Assembly (NCBI GenBank): GCA_031216915.1
Contig: CM062297.1
Span: 541,034,971 to 541,098,970 of the forward strand
Source of the DNA: Pictodentalium vernedei
Taxonomy: Eukaryota; Mollusca; Scaphopoda; Dentaliida; Dentaliidae
Length of the DNA stretch: 64,000 nt
Direction of reading: 5' to 3'
Below the pieces are notes generated by a model. That model did no database searches, had not been told where the DNA came from, and saw only the letters and a program-made list of their open reading frames with translations. A program made the position numbers and the translations under genes. Shown piece by piece: positions 23,299-33,685 of this stretch; position 1 is the first letter of the stretch; the number at the start of each line of letters is the position of its first letter.

Positions 23299-24201
23299 TT
23301 TGGCCCTCAAAACAGTCACACTTCTCTGTTATTTGTGCTTCCAAATCTCAATTTTCATGATGCCAGACACATATTCATGAGTGAAATGGTGGAAATAAAG
23401 AGGATACATTAGGAAGAGAGGAAAATATTTAGTGCAAGATAATGTTCAGGGCTGTAACTTATAATTATTTTATGAAATTATTTCTAGTTGCCTTTTTTCA
23501 AGGCATGGCCCTGATTTTATCATTCTTGCTATGAAGTACCATTGTTTGATCAGTGTTTCCTCTCTACCTTCCTTATTCCCCCCTAGCTTTTCTCCCATGT
23601 TTTGGCTTAATTTTTGTAATGTTTATTACTAAAAATTTCTTGGGAGTTTTGGCTTGGTAACAGATTTATTTCTGTTTTTTTCCCCATGCTTACGTCCTCA
23701 CCCTAGGGGTGTTTAGGCGTTTTGGTCTGCATCTACCATCTGATGTTCTACAGTTTCTTCTCTGGAAGCCTCTGTTTTGCATCAGATAGTGTTTTAATTG
23801 GTGACTGATTTCGGGCCATGTTTGTTTTAGTGCCTGGAGTCATGTTTCCGGTTTGTTGACACTTTTGCTTAGGTTGACAACAGTTACTGCTGATAGTGAT
23901 TTTTTGTCTTCTGCATCTCTTATTCATAGTAAGATACATTATTATTGTCCGTAAGTGTCTCATTAATTTTTTCAAAATGAATTTAAATTTTTGTCCACAC
24001 TTAGGCTTTTTTGGGATCCATTGGGCTCAGGGTTCCCTTTGGGAACTTGGGCTCTTCTGAAAAAAAAAAAATTTTTAAAAAAAAAAAAAAAAAAATTTTT
24101 TCTTTCAAATCATTATTTATTAATGAATATAATGGATTGTTGTATTATGTATCTTTATTTTCAAGGATTAGTGCGAGTACTTTGATTGTTTACATTTCAC
24201 T
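23299..24201 (+). other. 5' untranslated region of copy A
   Basis: About 0.9 kb between the left repeat and gag, conserved in layout in B, C and D (ccatctgatgttct, tgcatcagatagtgt). It ends with an A-run and the phrase gtgcgagtac just before the gag ATG. It probably holds the promoter. No TATA box can be assigned with confidence. Confidence 0.6.
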
Positions 24202-26343
24202 ATGAATGATTATTGTTCAAATTGTAATAGGAGGAAGTCTTCCTATGATTCTCATGATCTCTGTATTAATTGTTCTCTCTGTACTCGCACTGATCTTTGT
24301 TCTGTGTGTTTCAAATGGGATGAAAAACGTTGGAAACGTGTGTCACGGTATGTTGTTCCTGGAGAAAGGTCCATTCCGGTTCTTTCTCCTCAGAGTCACT
24401 CTAGTGTTTCACTCTCTTTTTCAGAGGAACAAGAACAGGGTGATGTTTCCGTGATGTCATCCAGAAGTGTGCCTCCGTCGTCACATACAAGCGAAGAGCT
24501 AGCGGCAAAAGTGCTCATGGAGATTCGTCAATTCCCTGAAAGGAGCCCGAAGGGGTTGACGTCCGCTAGCTCGACCGGGGTTGCGTCCATTCACCGAATG
24601 GGGCAGCACTCGGGTTCATCCGTTGCGGTCCAGCACAGAGAGTCGGGTGTTGCGAGCACTATAAAACATCCACGTGCACACCCAGTGACGACGGAAAGGA
24701 GGATGGATCAGAGGAAGCCTGACAGTCCGGTGTTTAGCTTGTCCAGTTCGACACGGGCTGCAAGCGAGAGAGGTCCCTCTCTCATACAACAGCATCTGGG
24801 ACCAGATGTTGTAGTCCGTAATGTTATGCAGTCGGAGCATACGTCCACCGCTCGGAGGGCTCCGGTATATAGGCAGTCCGCCGAGGCTACCTATAAGGCT
24901 TCCATATCCTCTCAGCAGCACACTCGACCGCACCTTGGCTACGTGACCAGTGAATTACAGTCAGCTTCGCCGACCAGGGATTCCTCGGCGACCAGGTCAC
25001 GCCATCCGGTAGCCAGGGACTCGAGGCCTTCTTCGTCCGGACGTTCACATAAAAGATGTATGCAAGATGCAACGTCCAGGGAGCTTCCGGCGGCTAAAAC
25101 CAGTAAGACCGCCGCTCCCCAGGCCTCTGTAACGGATGTGCTATCACAGATAGCAAAGTTAATCGCAGCATCCCAGCAACCGTCAGAGCCTCTGTCGGAA
25201 CATGAAATGTCAGAAGATGCTGGGTCGGTAGGTTCCGCCGCTGGATCCGGTGCGGACGACCGAGATTTACATGATTTACATGAGGTCCGGCAGGATGGCG
25301 AAAGGGATTCTGATGAATTGGATATTTCCCTTTCGGAACAACATAAAATAGCCGTAGAATTCATCCGGTGTTATCTTCCAGAAGTTGTTCCGCCAGACCA
25401 AAATGCTGCGCAGCCGGATAGGAGGGTAATAGCGCCACTGGACACCGAGTTTTTTAATCGGTTTAGGGACATTGTCCCGGAATTTCCATCACAATCCAAG
25501 AATGTCTCTCGGATTTTTGAGTTATTGAATGACGCTATTGATAAACTTGCCAACAAGACGGGCAGGTCAGCCTTCCTACCGGCTTCTGCTCTACAGCTGC
25601 CGTTTATTAATCAAAGGAACAAGTTTGATACGGCAGGTCAGGGCATCCAGAGAGTTCCTCTGCGTTTAGACGACCAGGCTGAAGACCTTGATATATCCAT
25701 GCCGTCGTCTATGTCACTTCCGTCGTCTACGATGGAAACGACGATATCGTCTAACAGAGCTAGTTTAGACGCTCTTTCCTACGCAGATCACCTTACTAGA
25801 GCGTTGTCATTACGCTTTGAAGGACCTGAATTTCAAGACGTACAAACGTCTTTAAGAGTTCTGTCCAGGGCCATAGCGTTTTCCACTTATAACTCCGCCC
25901 TTTCAGTGGCAAATCTGGAGTTAGCTCGACGTGACGCGGCCTTGGCTACTTCCACACGCGTGGACAGTAAGGTGAAAAACTCTCTTAGAGTCGCTCCGGT
26001 CTCTGGAGAGTTTCTCTTCAGTGGCAAGCTTTCTGATATATATGATAAATTAACAAAGAAAGCTTCGGACTCTCTGCTTTTTAAGTCTGCTTCCAAGAAA
26101 TCGGAACCAGCAGACAGGAGTAGGCCAGGCACTTCCGGGACGAGTTCGTCCAGGGGAAGTTCCTATAGAGGTTCCTATGCGTCCTTTAGGTCTTACTCTA
26201 GAGACCTGCAGAGTAGCGACTCGACTAGGGGCCGTTATGCTGGCCGAAATAACCGGTCAGACGCCCCTAGGCCGACGGGGCGAGGTGCGGGTCGCGGAGG
26301 ACGTGGTTTCTCCTACCGCAAGCCTCGCGGATCCAGGAAGTGA
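24202..26343 (+). CDS. DIRS gag-like structural protein, copy A
   Basis: An intact frame of 713 codons, likely the nucleic-acid-binding structural protein of the retrotransposon. The N-terminus is a cysteine cluster (C5, C8, C21, C24, C27, C33, C36) of zinc-binding type. The middle is a long Ser/Arg-rich, probably disordered, region. A more ordered part follows from about residue 380 (EQHKIAVEFIRCYLPEVVPP). The C-terminus is basic and Gly/Arg/Ser-rich (GRGAGRGGRGFSYRKP), suited to RNA binding. The ATG at 24202 is chosen because copy B has the equivalent start followed by the same YCSNCN motif. The frame ends overlapping RT/RNase H by 167 nt in a different frame. Gag identity is inferred from position and composition. 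Confidence 0.8.
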   Translation: MNDYCSNCNRRKSSYDSHDLCINCSLCTRTDLCSVCFKWDEKRWKRVSRYVVPGERSIPVLSPQSHSSVSLSFSEEQEQGDVSVMSSRSVPPSSHTSEELAAKVLMEIRQFPERSPKGLTSASSTGVASIHRMGQHSGSSVAVQHRESGVASTIKHPRAHPVTTERRMDQRKPDSPVFSLSSSTRAASERGPSLIQQHLGPDVVVRNVMQSEHTSTARRAPVYRQSAEATYKASISSQQHTRPHLGYVTSELQSASPTRDSSATRSRHPVARDSRPSSSGRSHKRCMQDATSRELPAAKTSKTAAPQASVTDVLSQIAKLIAASQQPSEPLSEHEMSEDAGSVGSAAGSGADDRDLHDLHEVRQDGERDSDELDISLSEQHKIAVEFIRCYLPEVVPPDQNAAQPDRRVIAPLDTEFFNRFRDIVPEFPSQSKNVSRIFELLNDAIDKLANKTGRSAFLPASALQLPFINQRNKFDTAGQGIQRVPLRLDDQAEDLDISMPSSMSLPSSTMETTISSNRASLDALSYADHLTRALSLRFEGPEFQDVQTSLRVLSRAIAFSTYNSALSVANLELARRDAALATSTRVDSKVKNSLRVAPVSGEFLFSGKLSDIYDKLTKKASDSLLFKSASKKSEPADRSRPGTSGTSSSRGSSYRGSYASFRSYSRDLQSSDSTRGRYAGRNNRSDAPRPTGRGAGRGGRGFSYRKPRGSRK

Positions 26344-28333
26344 TGGTCTAGACCTCTGTCGCGTTCCGGTGGGCGGAAGACTGTCGAGTTTCTCAAGCAA
26401 TTGGGAATCAATTACGGAGGACCCTTGGGTGCTAGGGGTTATTTCGGAAGGACTAAAACTGTCCTTCAAAGGCAAGCCTCCATTAACTCGAAGTCCAAGA
26501 TGGACTCAGCTTCCGTCAAATTGTCAGAAAAGAACCGCACTTCTATCAGAAGTCCAGTCTCTTTTAACGAAGAACGCGATAGAGGTCGTAGAAAACCAGG
26601 AATCTCCAGGTTTCTACAGCCATCTTTTTCTGGTTCCAAAGCCAGACGGCTCGTTCCGTCCAGTGATCGACTTAAGCTGGATAAACAAGCTGATCGTGGC
26701 TCCAAAGTTTTATATGGAGACCATTCGATCGGTCAGAGCGAGCATTCGAGTGAACGACTATGCTGCGAGCATAGACCTCAAGGATGCATACTTTCACGTC
26801 ATGGTACATCCGGCGTTCAGAAAGTATCTTCGCTTCGCTGTCCTAGGTGTTGTTTATCAGTTCCGAGCGATGTGCTTTGGTCTGAATCTAGCACCCTGGG
26901 CATTCACTCGAGTAATGAACTCGGTAATGACTCATTTCCGAGCTCATTCGTCGGCGGTAACGTCGCCTTACCTGGACGATATTCTTCAGAGATACGGCAA
27001 CGAGTTAACGCTTCAGAACGACATGCACAATCTGCTTCTATTGCTCCGACGTCTCGGTTTCATAGTAAACGAAGAGAAGTCGGATCTGGTGCCGTCCAAG
27101 TCATTTACCCACCTGGGAATGAGCTTCGAGACGCACAACAATCTCGTTCGTCTGCCGTTAACCAGAGCGAAATTAGTCAGTTGTTATGCTCGCTATTGTC
27201 TTCACTCAGACAAAGTGTCAGCGAGGGAATTCATGAGACTAATAGGTCTGTGCAGAGCTGCCTCGGATCTCATTCCGATGGGGCGGCTACGCACCCGTCC
27301 TCTCCAGGTCTATCTGACTCAGAATTGGAGAGTGAAGATTCATTCGCTCGAAACGGACATACTCTTGTCAAGCCAAGTGAAACAAGAGATTCAGACTTGG
27401 GCAGACATACAGTGGTTAACTCATGGAGTTCCACTGCAGTTGCCAGATCCGAGTTTTACGATTATGACGGATGCCAGTCAAACAGGCTGGGGCGCGACAC
27501 TGAGCCCATCGGATTTGAAGTGCCAGGGTCTTTGGGATCCGCAGTTTCTAAGCAAGCACATCAACATCAAAGAGATGATGTCGATTTGGCTTGCTCTACG
27601 TCATTGGATAGACGTTATTCAGAATGCACACGTGCAAATTATGTCCGACAATACGACAGTAGTTGCGTATATTCGGAACCAAGGTGGCACTCATTCCATT
27701 CCGTTGCTCAATCTAACGGAAAGAATTCTTCTGTTTGTATTAGAACATCAGATTCTTCTCTCCATCCGTCATATTCCGGGTCGTCTGAACGTCTTAGCAG
27801 ACTCCCTTTCACGGAGGGGTCGCCTGTTGCCGTCAGAATGGACTCTCAACAAGCAAGTATTCAATCAGATTTGCTACCAATGGGAACGGCCAATGATAGA
27901 TTTATTTGCGACACATCTCAACAACCAGTTGCAGACGTATGTGTCACCTTGTCCGGATCCTCGAGCGTTTGCAGTAGACGCTCTCTCGATCTCTTGGGAC
28001 GGAATGATAGGATATGCATATCCTCCAGTGCCGTTGATTCAGCAGATATTGCTCAAGATAAAACAATCGCAATGCAAGATTCTATTGGTAGCATCTCTGT
28101 CTCCACAGAGACCGTGGATAAATCTACTCAGGTGTCTGTTGTGGGACATGCCGAGGAAGCTTCCTCAACGGGAAGATCTTCTTTCGCAAGGGAAATCGCG
28201 CATCCTCCATCACAATCCGCAAGGTCTAAACCTTCACGTATTTCCATTGTGCGGTCCTTCTTGCACGGAAAACATTTTACAGGACGAGCAGTGGACGCGA
28301 TTTCTAACTGCAGGAGGACCTCCTCTTCGCTAA
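26177..28333 (+). CDS. DIRS reverse transcriptase/RNase H polyprotein, copy A
   Basis: An intact frame of up to 718 codons. RT blocks are LVPKPDGSFRPVIDLSWIN (from residue 152), motif A at D200 (SIDLKDAYFHV), motif B GLNLAPWAF and motif C YLDD (265-268). RNase H follows with D432 (MTDASQTGWG), E466, D491 (SDNTTVVAYIRNQGG) and D542 (NVLADSLSRRG). Residues 573-650 (DLFATHLNNQ, DPRAFAVDALS, ASLSPQRPW) form the downstream domain that in DIRS elements has been likened to an adenine methyltransferase. The true start is uncertain, because the frame overlaps gag and could be reached by an internal ATG or by recoding. The 3' part overlaps the recombinase frame. All expected catalytic acids are present. 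Confidence 0.93.
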   Translation: MRPLGLTLETCRVATRLGAVMLAEITGQTPLGRRGEVRVAEDVVSPTASLADPGSDGLDLCRVPVGGRLSSFSSNWESITEDPWVLGVISEGLKLSFKGKPPLTRSPRWTQLPSNCQKRTALLSEVQSLLTKNAIEVVENQESPGFYSHLFLVPKPDGSFRPVIDLSWINKLIVAPKFYMETIRSVRASIRVNDYAASIDLKDAYFHVMVHPAFRKYLRFAVLGVVYQFRAMCFGLNLAPWAFTRVMNSVMTHFRAHSSAVTSPYLDDILQRYGNELTLQNDMHNLLLLLRRLGFIVNEEKSDLVPSKSFTHLGMSFETHNNLVRLPLTRAKLVSCYARYCLHSDKVSAREFMRLIGLCRAASDLIPMGRLRTRPLQVYLTQNWRVKIHSLETDILLSSQVKQEIQTWADIQWLTHGVPLQLPDPSFTIMTDASQTGWGATLSPSDLKCQGLWDPQFLSKHINIKEMMSIWLALRHWIDVIQNAHVQIMSDNTTVVAYIRNQGGTHSIPLLNLTERILLFVLEHQILLSIRHIPGRLNVLADSLSRRGRLLPSEWTLNKQVFNQICYQWERPMIDLFATHLNNQLQTYVSPCPDPRAFAVDALSISWDGMIGYAYPPVPLIQQILLKIKQSQCKILLVASLSPQRPWINLLRCLLWDMPRKLPQREDLLSQGKSRILHHNPQGLNLHVFPLCGPSCTENILQDEQWTRFLTAGGPPLR

Positions 28334-29289
28334 ACTATGCTGCTAAGTGGAGGGTCTTTTGTCAGTGGTGTGAGGATCATTCAGTAGATATTTATGATCC
28401 CTCCATTCCAGACATAGCAAACTTTCTAGTATACTTGTTTGATGAGATTAATCTGCAGCCTATCACCATTAAGGGTTATAGGTCTATGCTATCTGATACC
28501 TATGCACATCATGATAGCTTGAGGATTGGAACTAATGTCTCTTTATCTAAGTTAGTTAGAAATTTTTCGATAAATAGACCTAGAACCCTTAGATTAATTC
28601 CGAAGTGGAATTTGGCCTGGGTTCTTCTTAAGCTAAAAGAAGCGCCTTTTGAGCCTCTTGACACAGTTGACTTCAAATTCTTAACATATAAGACAGCTTT
28701 TCTCTTAGCTTTCTCTTCTGCTAGAAGAGTTAGTGAGCTTCATGCACTATCTGTGGAGGATTCTCACTACCGTAGTGTCGGTAATACTATTACCTTTACC
28801 ACTAATGTTGGATTTTTGGCTAAGAATCAGGCTCCTAATAAGTATCCTGAACCTATTATTATTAAGGCCCTTCCATCATCTGATGGGCGTAGGCCTCTAC
28901 TGTGTCCTGTTAGAGCAATACGTATTTACAGACGTAGATCTGAGTTCATCAGAAAGGGACGTAAGCGTTTCTTTCTGTCTTTGATGCCTAATAGAAAGGA
29001 TATTATGGTTCATTCTATTGCTAGATGGATTCAATTAACTATTCGAACTGCTTATGAAAAATTATCTTCCTCTCAGCAGTCGGCACTCAAGATCTCAGCT
29101 CATGAAGTAAGAGCTCTTTCTACTTCTTGGGCCTATGCTAATTGTATTGCTATTACTGATCTAATGAAGGCTGCATATTGGTCTCAACCTTCCACATTCA
29201 CTAATTTTTATCTCAGAAATATTGAGTCCATTTCTGGAGACCTCCATTGTTTAGGTCCGTTATCAGTTGCTCAGAATATCGTCCACTAA
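28072..29289 (+). CDS. DIRS tyrosine recombinase, copy A
   Basis: Integrates the circular DNA copy by strand exchange through a tyrosine nucleophile, so no target duplication forms. From the ATG at 28072 it has 405 codons. The N-terminal core-binding part is at about 87-165 (YAAKWRVFCQWC, DIANFLVYLFDE). The catalytic part has R219 (SARRVSELHALS), H344 and R347 (AHEVRALS), W370 and Y380 (TNFYLRNI). The frame stays open upstream to 26401, but that part only shadows RT. The 28072 start is preferred because copy B conserves an ATG at the same place with an identical downstream length. It overlaps the end of the RT frame, as is usual in DIRS elements. Confidence 0.92.
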   Translation: MQDSIGSISVSTETVDKSTQVSVVGHAEEASSTGRSSFAREIAHPPSQSARSKPSRISIVRSFLHGKHFTGRAVDAISNCRRTSSSLNYAAKWRVFCQWCEDHSVDIYDPSIPDIANFLVYLFDEINLQPITIKGYRSMLSDTYAHHDSLRIGTNVSLSKLVRNFSINRPRTLRLIPKWNLAWVLLKLKEAPFEPLDTVDFKFLTYKTAFLLAFSSARRVSELHALSVEDSHYRSVGNTITFTTNVGFLAKNQAPNKYPEPIIIKALPSSDGRRPLLCPVRAIRIYRRRSEFIRKGRKRFFLSLMPNRKDIMVHSIARWIQLTIRTAYEKLSSSQQSALKISAHEVRALSTSWAYANCIAITDLMKAAYWSQPSTFTNFYLRNIESISGDLHCLGPLSVAQNIVH

Positions 29290-29883
29290 ACAGTTGCAAC
29301 TATAGTTATGTAGGCTTTCTGTTCCGGCAGTGACTCTGTCCTGCTGCCCTCTTCGCTCTGGGGTATTTGACCCAGGGCAAGGGGAAGGGGGGGGGGGGGG
29401 GTGTTCCCTTAGGTCACCTGCTTTATAGTGAAAAGCAAGGGAATACCTCCCCCAGAGTCAGTAATTCTGAGTCGGTACCGGGATGGTTTTAAAGTGTAAG
29501 ATAATGTTTAATCATCCATGTAATATTTTTAAAGTGTAGCTCGGTGTGAAGCATTTGTATATGTCATGTGTCAAACGAGCGTTAATATACAATCCTCGGA
29601 CACTTTTAATGAATATAAAGAGTCTCATTTCTCTGGACTTCCTTTATTTATTGGCTTACCTTTAAAAATATTAGTATAAAGGGTTATACTGGATGTTAAT
29701 AGAGATCATTGATTATTATGCTCAATTACTGATCGGTGTTGTGTCTTTCTTCTTTATTATAAATAGGAAAGATACATGTAAAGCCTATCTCTTCTTTTCT
29801 CCTGGAGAGGATATTCTTTTATACATAATTGAGCTTATTGGATTTTCCTTTATGTCCTAGGCCCTCCAGCCTATTTACTATTC
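29290..29883 (+). other. 3' untranslated region of copy A with a G15 run
   Basis: After the recombinase stop comes gccctcttcgctctgggg, then gacccagggcaagggg and a run of 15 G (29387-29401). The flanking CTCTGGG/CCCAGGG can pair. Copy C keeps the same arrangement and the same run length at 52242-52256. No coding content. Confidence 0.7.
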
Positions 29884-29971
29884 AGCTAAGTCTGGGTCAT
29901 TGGTACAGTATAAAAATGTTAAAAAATTTATAGTAATTTATATATTTTTTATACTTACCAATGACCCAGAC
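29884..29971 (+). repeat. Internal complementary region of copy A (88 bp)
   Basis: Its first 34 nt are the reverse complement of the left end (23094-23127). Its last 54 nt are the reverse complement of the right end (30221-30274). I find no mismatch. This is the DIRS1 hallmark thought to align the two ends for circularisation. Confidence 0.93.
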
Positions 29972-30046
29972 GGGGATGGCCCTCCCAGGAGTTGGGAACT
30001 CATACCTCCCCGCTGAGTACATAACGCCTACCAGGCACTGGTTGTA

Positions 30047-30274
30047 AGAATGATAATTGGCGCCAATTTCGGGACTTCCTCGACACTGCGCATGCGCAGA
30101 GGAGTCGATGTATGGAGGGCCATATAGGACATGTATATTTCGGTTTTTGATGCAAATTTTGGGGATTGGGGGGGCAAAATTTGCGTTTGGCCCTGAATTA
30201 AGGAGATTAGCACCAGCTAAGTCTGGGTCATTGGTAAGTATAAAAAATATATAAATTACTATAAATTTTTTAAC
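30047..30274 (+). repeat. Right inverted terminal repeat of copy A
   Basis: Mirrors the left repeat and then extends about 35 nt further outward (gtataaaaaatatataaatt and so on), as known for the longer right repeat of DIRS1. Confidence 0.9.
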
Positions 30275-30501
30275 TTTTAAGATATTTTTTTTTCAAATCT
30301 AGTCATGGCTGCTGTGAAGCAGCCATGACTAGATCTGATGAAAAATTCATAAAAAATTTTCTCAATAAATCATTGGTGAAAAAATCCATTCAGTTTGCTG
30401 AGCGGAAATTGGATTAAATATGCCTAAATTATACATATTTCAGTGACAACAGAAATTCTGTCCTGGGCAGGAATATCCCCCAGCAGCACGCAAAGAGTTA
30501 A
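30275..30501 (-). mobile_element. TTAA MITE, right part of a copy split by DIRS copy A
   Basis: Together with 23071-23093 (ttaactcttaacccgctgag) it forms an inverted copy of the MITE at 16263-16511, ending gcacgcaaagagttaa. It keeps the central hairpin (tctagtcatggctgct / agcagccatgactaga). It supplies the unoccupied-site sequence for the DIRS insertion. Confidence 0.75.
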
Positions 30502-31753
30502 GTGCTCATTTGGGATGTGTTTAGGTTCTGCAAATTCATATTGGTGATATGACGTATCTCGGATCTTTGCAGAAATTTTGTATTAGAACTGTGGATACCA
30601 TTGAGCTTGTTCTAATACATTGTCTTGGTAGTGAAAATTTAAAAAATAACAAAAATTTGAATGGTGTACATAAGGCATTATTAGATTTGGCCATTTCATT
30701 TGGTTAATGTAAGCATTAAAATAACAAAACAAATAATTAATTTTTAATATGTTTTACTTTGCCCCTTTATTTGAATGAGCTTTACTTCATTCACAGGATG
30801 GTCATATCAGGCCAGTACTATTCGCTAAAATTGCCATGCAAATTTAATTATTTTTATATTCTTTGCCCCCAAGACCGCTTCTGATCCCTCATTACTCATT
30901 TCAGAGCTTGCTCCAGTGAGAGGTTACAAGCTATGTTATTGAGGAAAAAATAACAAATTTTAGTTATTAAAGAATTTTCTTTGCACGTATTGTCTAATAG
31001 TCATGATAGGTAAAGGGTTAAAGATGGCTGTGGGCTCTTTCAAGACTGAAATAATAAATAGAGTGTATCGACAAATGTGTAATTGAAACAGTAGTATTTT
31101 TCTCAAATCGCAATTGCCACTGGTGGGTGCAGATTTCATTATAAACTAGTAAGTAGGAACTGGCAAATACCATTTTTTTGCTCGAATCGAATAGGGCTAT
31201 GGATTTCACATTGAATCAAACTTCGAATGGAATACCATCATGACTGTTCATGCCGCAAACTAGTGTGACAAAACACCAACATTGACGGTACATACTCAAT
31301 TGTTCCGAGTCATCAATAATGTCAACACATAAAGTAGGCGCTCAACACAGTTTATGTCTCTGACTCTTAATATCTTCGATGTACCATTTGTATGATCTAA
31401 ACTTTTATAAGACATGGATTTGCAATTTTGCATTGTGTAAAAGGAAGGGATGGGTATTATGTCTTTGTTGCGTTGGTAACAACATCCAGGTTAAGTTAAT
31501 CATGGGCCGCATTCACATGGTTCTTCCGCATTGGCCTATATCAGACTAAGTGTTGAAGATAATAACATGGAAGAACTGCATTAATGCAGGCCATGATTAA
31601 GTCTAGAATGTAAAGTTATCAATTAGCCGGTCAACTAATAAAGCCACACAATAACCTCTGATTTTAAATCAATCAGGTCACAACTGACTATATTAAACTG
31701 CATCCCCGGCATGTTCGTGAAAAGACATTTTCTGAAATGCGTGTTTGTTTTTT
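30502..31753. other. Intronic sequence, no gene seen
   Basis: AT-rich intron. The part at 30890-31018 contains ctcattactcatttcagagc and ends ggtaaagggttaa, a phrase shared with other intronic repeats (43770, 53745). No exon with splice borders is recognised. Confidence 0.5.
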
Positions 31754-33685
31754 AGCTCACCTACTTCTGAAAGAAGTGGTGAGTTATTGTCATGACCTCG
31801 GGCGTCAGTGTCTGAGTCAGCATCGGCGTCCGGCGTGTCCAATATTGTAAGATTTAATGTTAAGGTTAATTTCTCAAAGATCAGTGGGCTCAGGCCTTTG
31901 ATATTGCATATGTAGGTTGTAGGAGACTATCAGAACAGTATTTAACCCTGATACTACTACTTTTTTCTAAATTTCACCGAAAATTTTCTGCCAAAACTTG
32001 TAAGAATTTGCGTTTAGGTGTTGTAAGAATTTGTGTTAAAGTCAGCTTTTGTGCAGATTGTGCTGCTTTAACTTCTCATTACTGTTGATTTTCATATTTC
32101 AATAACAACTGTAGGTATTAACCCTACTGTATGCAGAAATTTAACGGAAATTTTCTTTTTTTTCAGTCAAAATTTTCATGTTTTTCTCGGACTTAGTAAA
32201 TTTTAAGTTGTAAAACTTTGTAAACTTTGTGTTTAGGTGAGTTGTGTTTCTATGTGTCTTTCCAGGCAATTAATATTCTACACTTGGGTTACTGAACTCC
32301 ATTGCAGTAATATTTAACCCTCATTACATGCATATTTGAGGAATTTGAGGCTGATTTTCTGCCAAAACTTGTAAGAATTAGCGTTTAGGTGTTGTAAGAA
32401 TTTGCGTTAAAGTCAGCTTTTGTGCAGATTGTGGTGCCTTCACCTCTCATTACTGTTTATTTTCTCATTTCAATAACTACTTTAGGTATTAACCCTACTG
32501 TATGTAGAAATTTAACTGATTTCTTTTCTTTTTTTCAGTCACAATGTTCACATTTTTCTTTGACTTACTCAATTTTAAGTTCTAAAAGTTTGTGTTAAGG
32601 TGAGTTCTGTTTCTATGTGTCTTTCCAGGCAATTGATATTGTACACATGGGTTACTGAACTACATTGCGGTAATGTTGCACCCTCATTACATGCATATTT
32701 GAGGAATTTGAGGGGGATTTTTGGGACTTATATTCACTTTCTTTAAAAAAAAAAATTTTTAACTTTTTTTTTTTATTTAATACTTTCTCATACTTGTTAC
32801 TAGTAACATTGAGGCTTATTTTTTTAGTTGTTGATGTGATGTATTTTTGTTGGGACTTATAGTCACTTTCTTGAACGAATGTTTTTCCGCAACTCCTCTT
32901 TAACCAATGAATGTACTTCAATTACAATTTCAGTGATTCGTCATTACATAATGCCATTTTGCACCTCCTATTTTATTTTTTTTTAGCTCACCTACTTCTA
33001 TTACAAGTGGTGAGCTTATATGATGACCTTGGGCATCAACGTCGGCGTCCGGCGTGTCCATTATTGTAAGATTTAATGTTAAGGTTATTTTTTCAAAGAT
33101 CACTGGCCTCAGGCCTTTCATATTGCATATGTACCTTGTAGGCGACTATGAGCACATTATTTAACCCTGATACTACGACTTTCTTTCAAATTTCACCTAC
33201 AATTTTCAGCCAAAACTTGTAAGAATTTGCATTTAGGTGTTGTAAGAATTTGCGTTAAAGTCAGCTTTTGTGCAGATTGTGCTGCTTTAACTTCTCATCA
33301 CTGTTGATTTTCATATTTCAATAACAACTGTACGTATTAACCCGACTGTATGCAGAAATTTAACTGCAATTTCTTCTTGTAAAATAAATTTATGAAAGCC
33401 TTTCCTAATTCTTATTTATGATTTAATATCTGGCCTCACGGTTCATATTCTTAATCATAAACATTTCTAAAAAAAAAAAATGCTTTTATATGCAATGATT
33501 CTCTGTTGAATTGATATATAATAAATGCAGAAATATAGACTTTCCAAGGCCATCACATAAACCACATTAATCATTTGATGCCTAGTTATTAATGATTTAT
33601 ATTAACTAAATATTAGGCATGTTACATTGGAACGACATTATCAAGCGCGAATGTAGGTGAGCGTTGGGATGTAACATCGCTCTTG
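31754..33685 (+). mobile_element. Non-autonomous hairpin-ended element, family 1, copy 3
   Basis: Starts agctcacctacttctgaaag and ends atgtaacatcgctcttg. A second left end (agctcacctacttctatta) occurs inside at about 32985, so one copy inserted into, or recombined with, another. Internal units are the same as in copies 1 and 2. No coding capacity. Confidence 0.7.

Larger units (their letters stand above)
23094..30274 (+). mobile_element. DIRS-type retrotransposon copy A, complete
   Basis: A full-length 7.2-kb DIRS1-like element: left inverted repeat, gag, RT/RNase H, tyrosine recombinase, an 88-bp internal complementary region and a right inverted repeat with an outer extension. The three reading frames are open. 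The internal region matches 34 nt of the left end and 54 nt of the right end without mismatch. There is no target duplication: the flanks join into a TTAA MITE whose uninterrupted copy is at 16263-16511. It lies inside the host gene's first visible intron, in the gene's direction. It may be recent and possibly still active. Confidence 0.95.

Noticed and set aside
23299..24201. An LTR or viral promoter region
   Set aside because: The element has inverted, not direct, terminal repeats and a tyrosine recombinase. There is no protease, DDE integrase or envelope, so it is not an LTR retrotransposon or retrovirus.
24616..25556. Several antisense open frames over gag of copy A
   Set aside because: Shadows of the gag codon pattern on the other strand. 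They have no motif of their own, and the same frames break in copy B.
26401..28071. A 557-codon open stretch upstream of, and in frame with, the copy A recombinase
   Set aside because: It lies wholly over the RT/RNase H frame, is Ser/Arg-rich without domain signals, and is open only because the overlapping coding frame avoids stops. The recombinase start at 28072 is supported by copy B.
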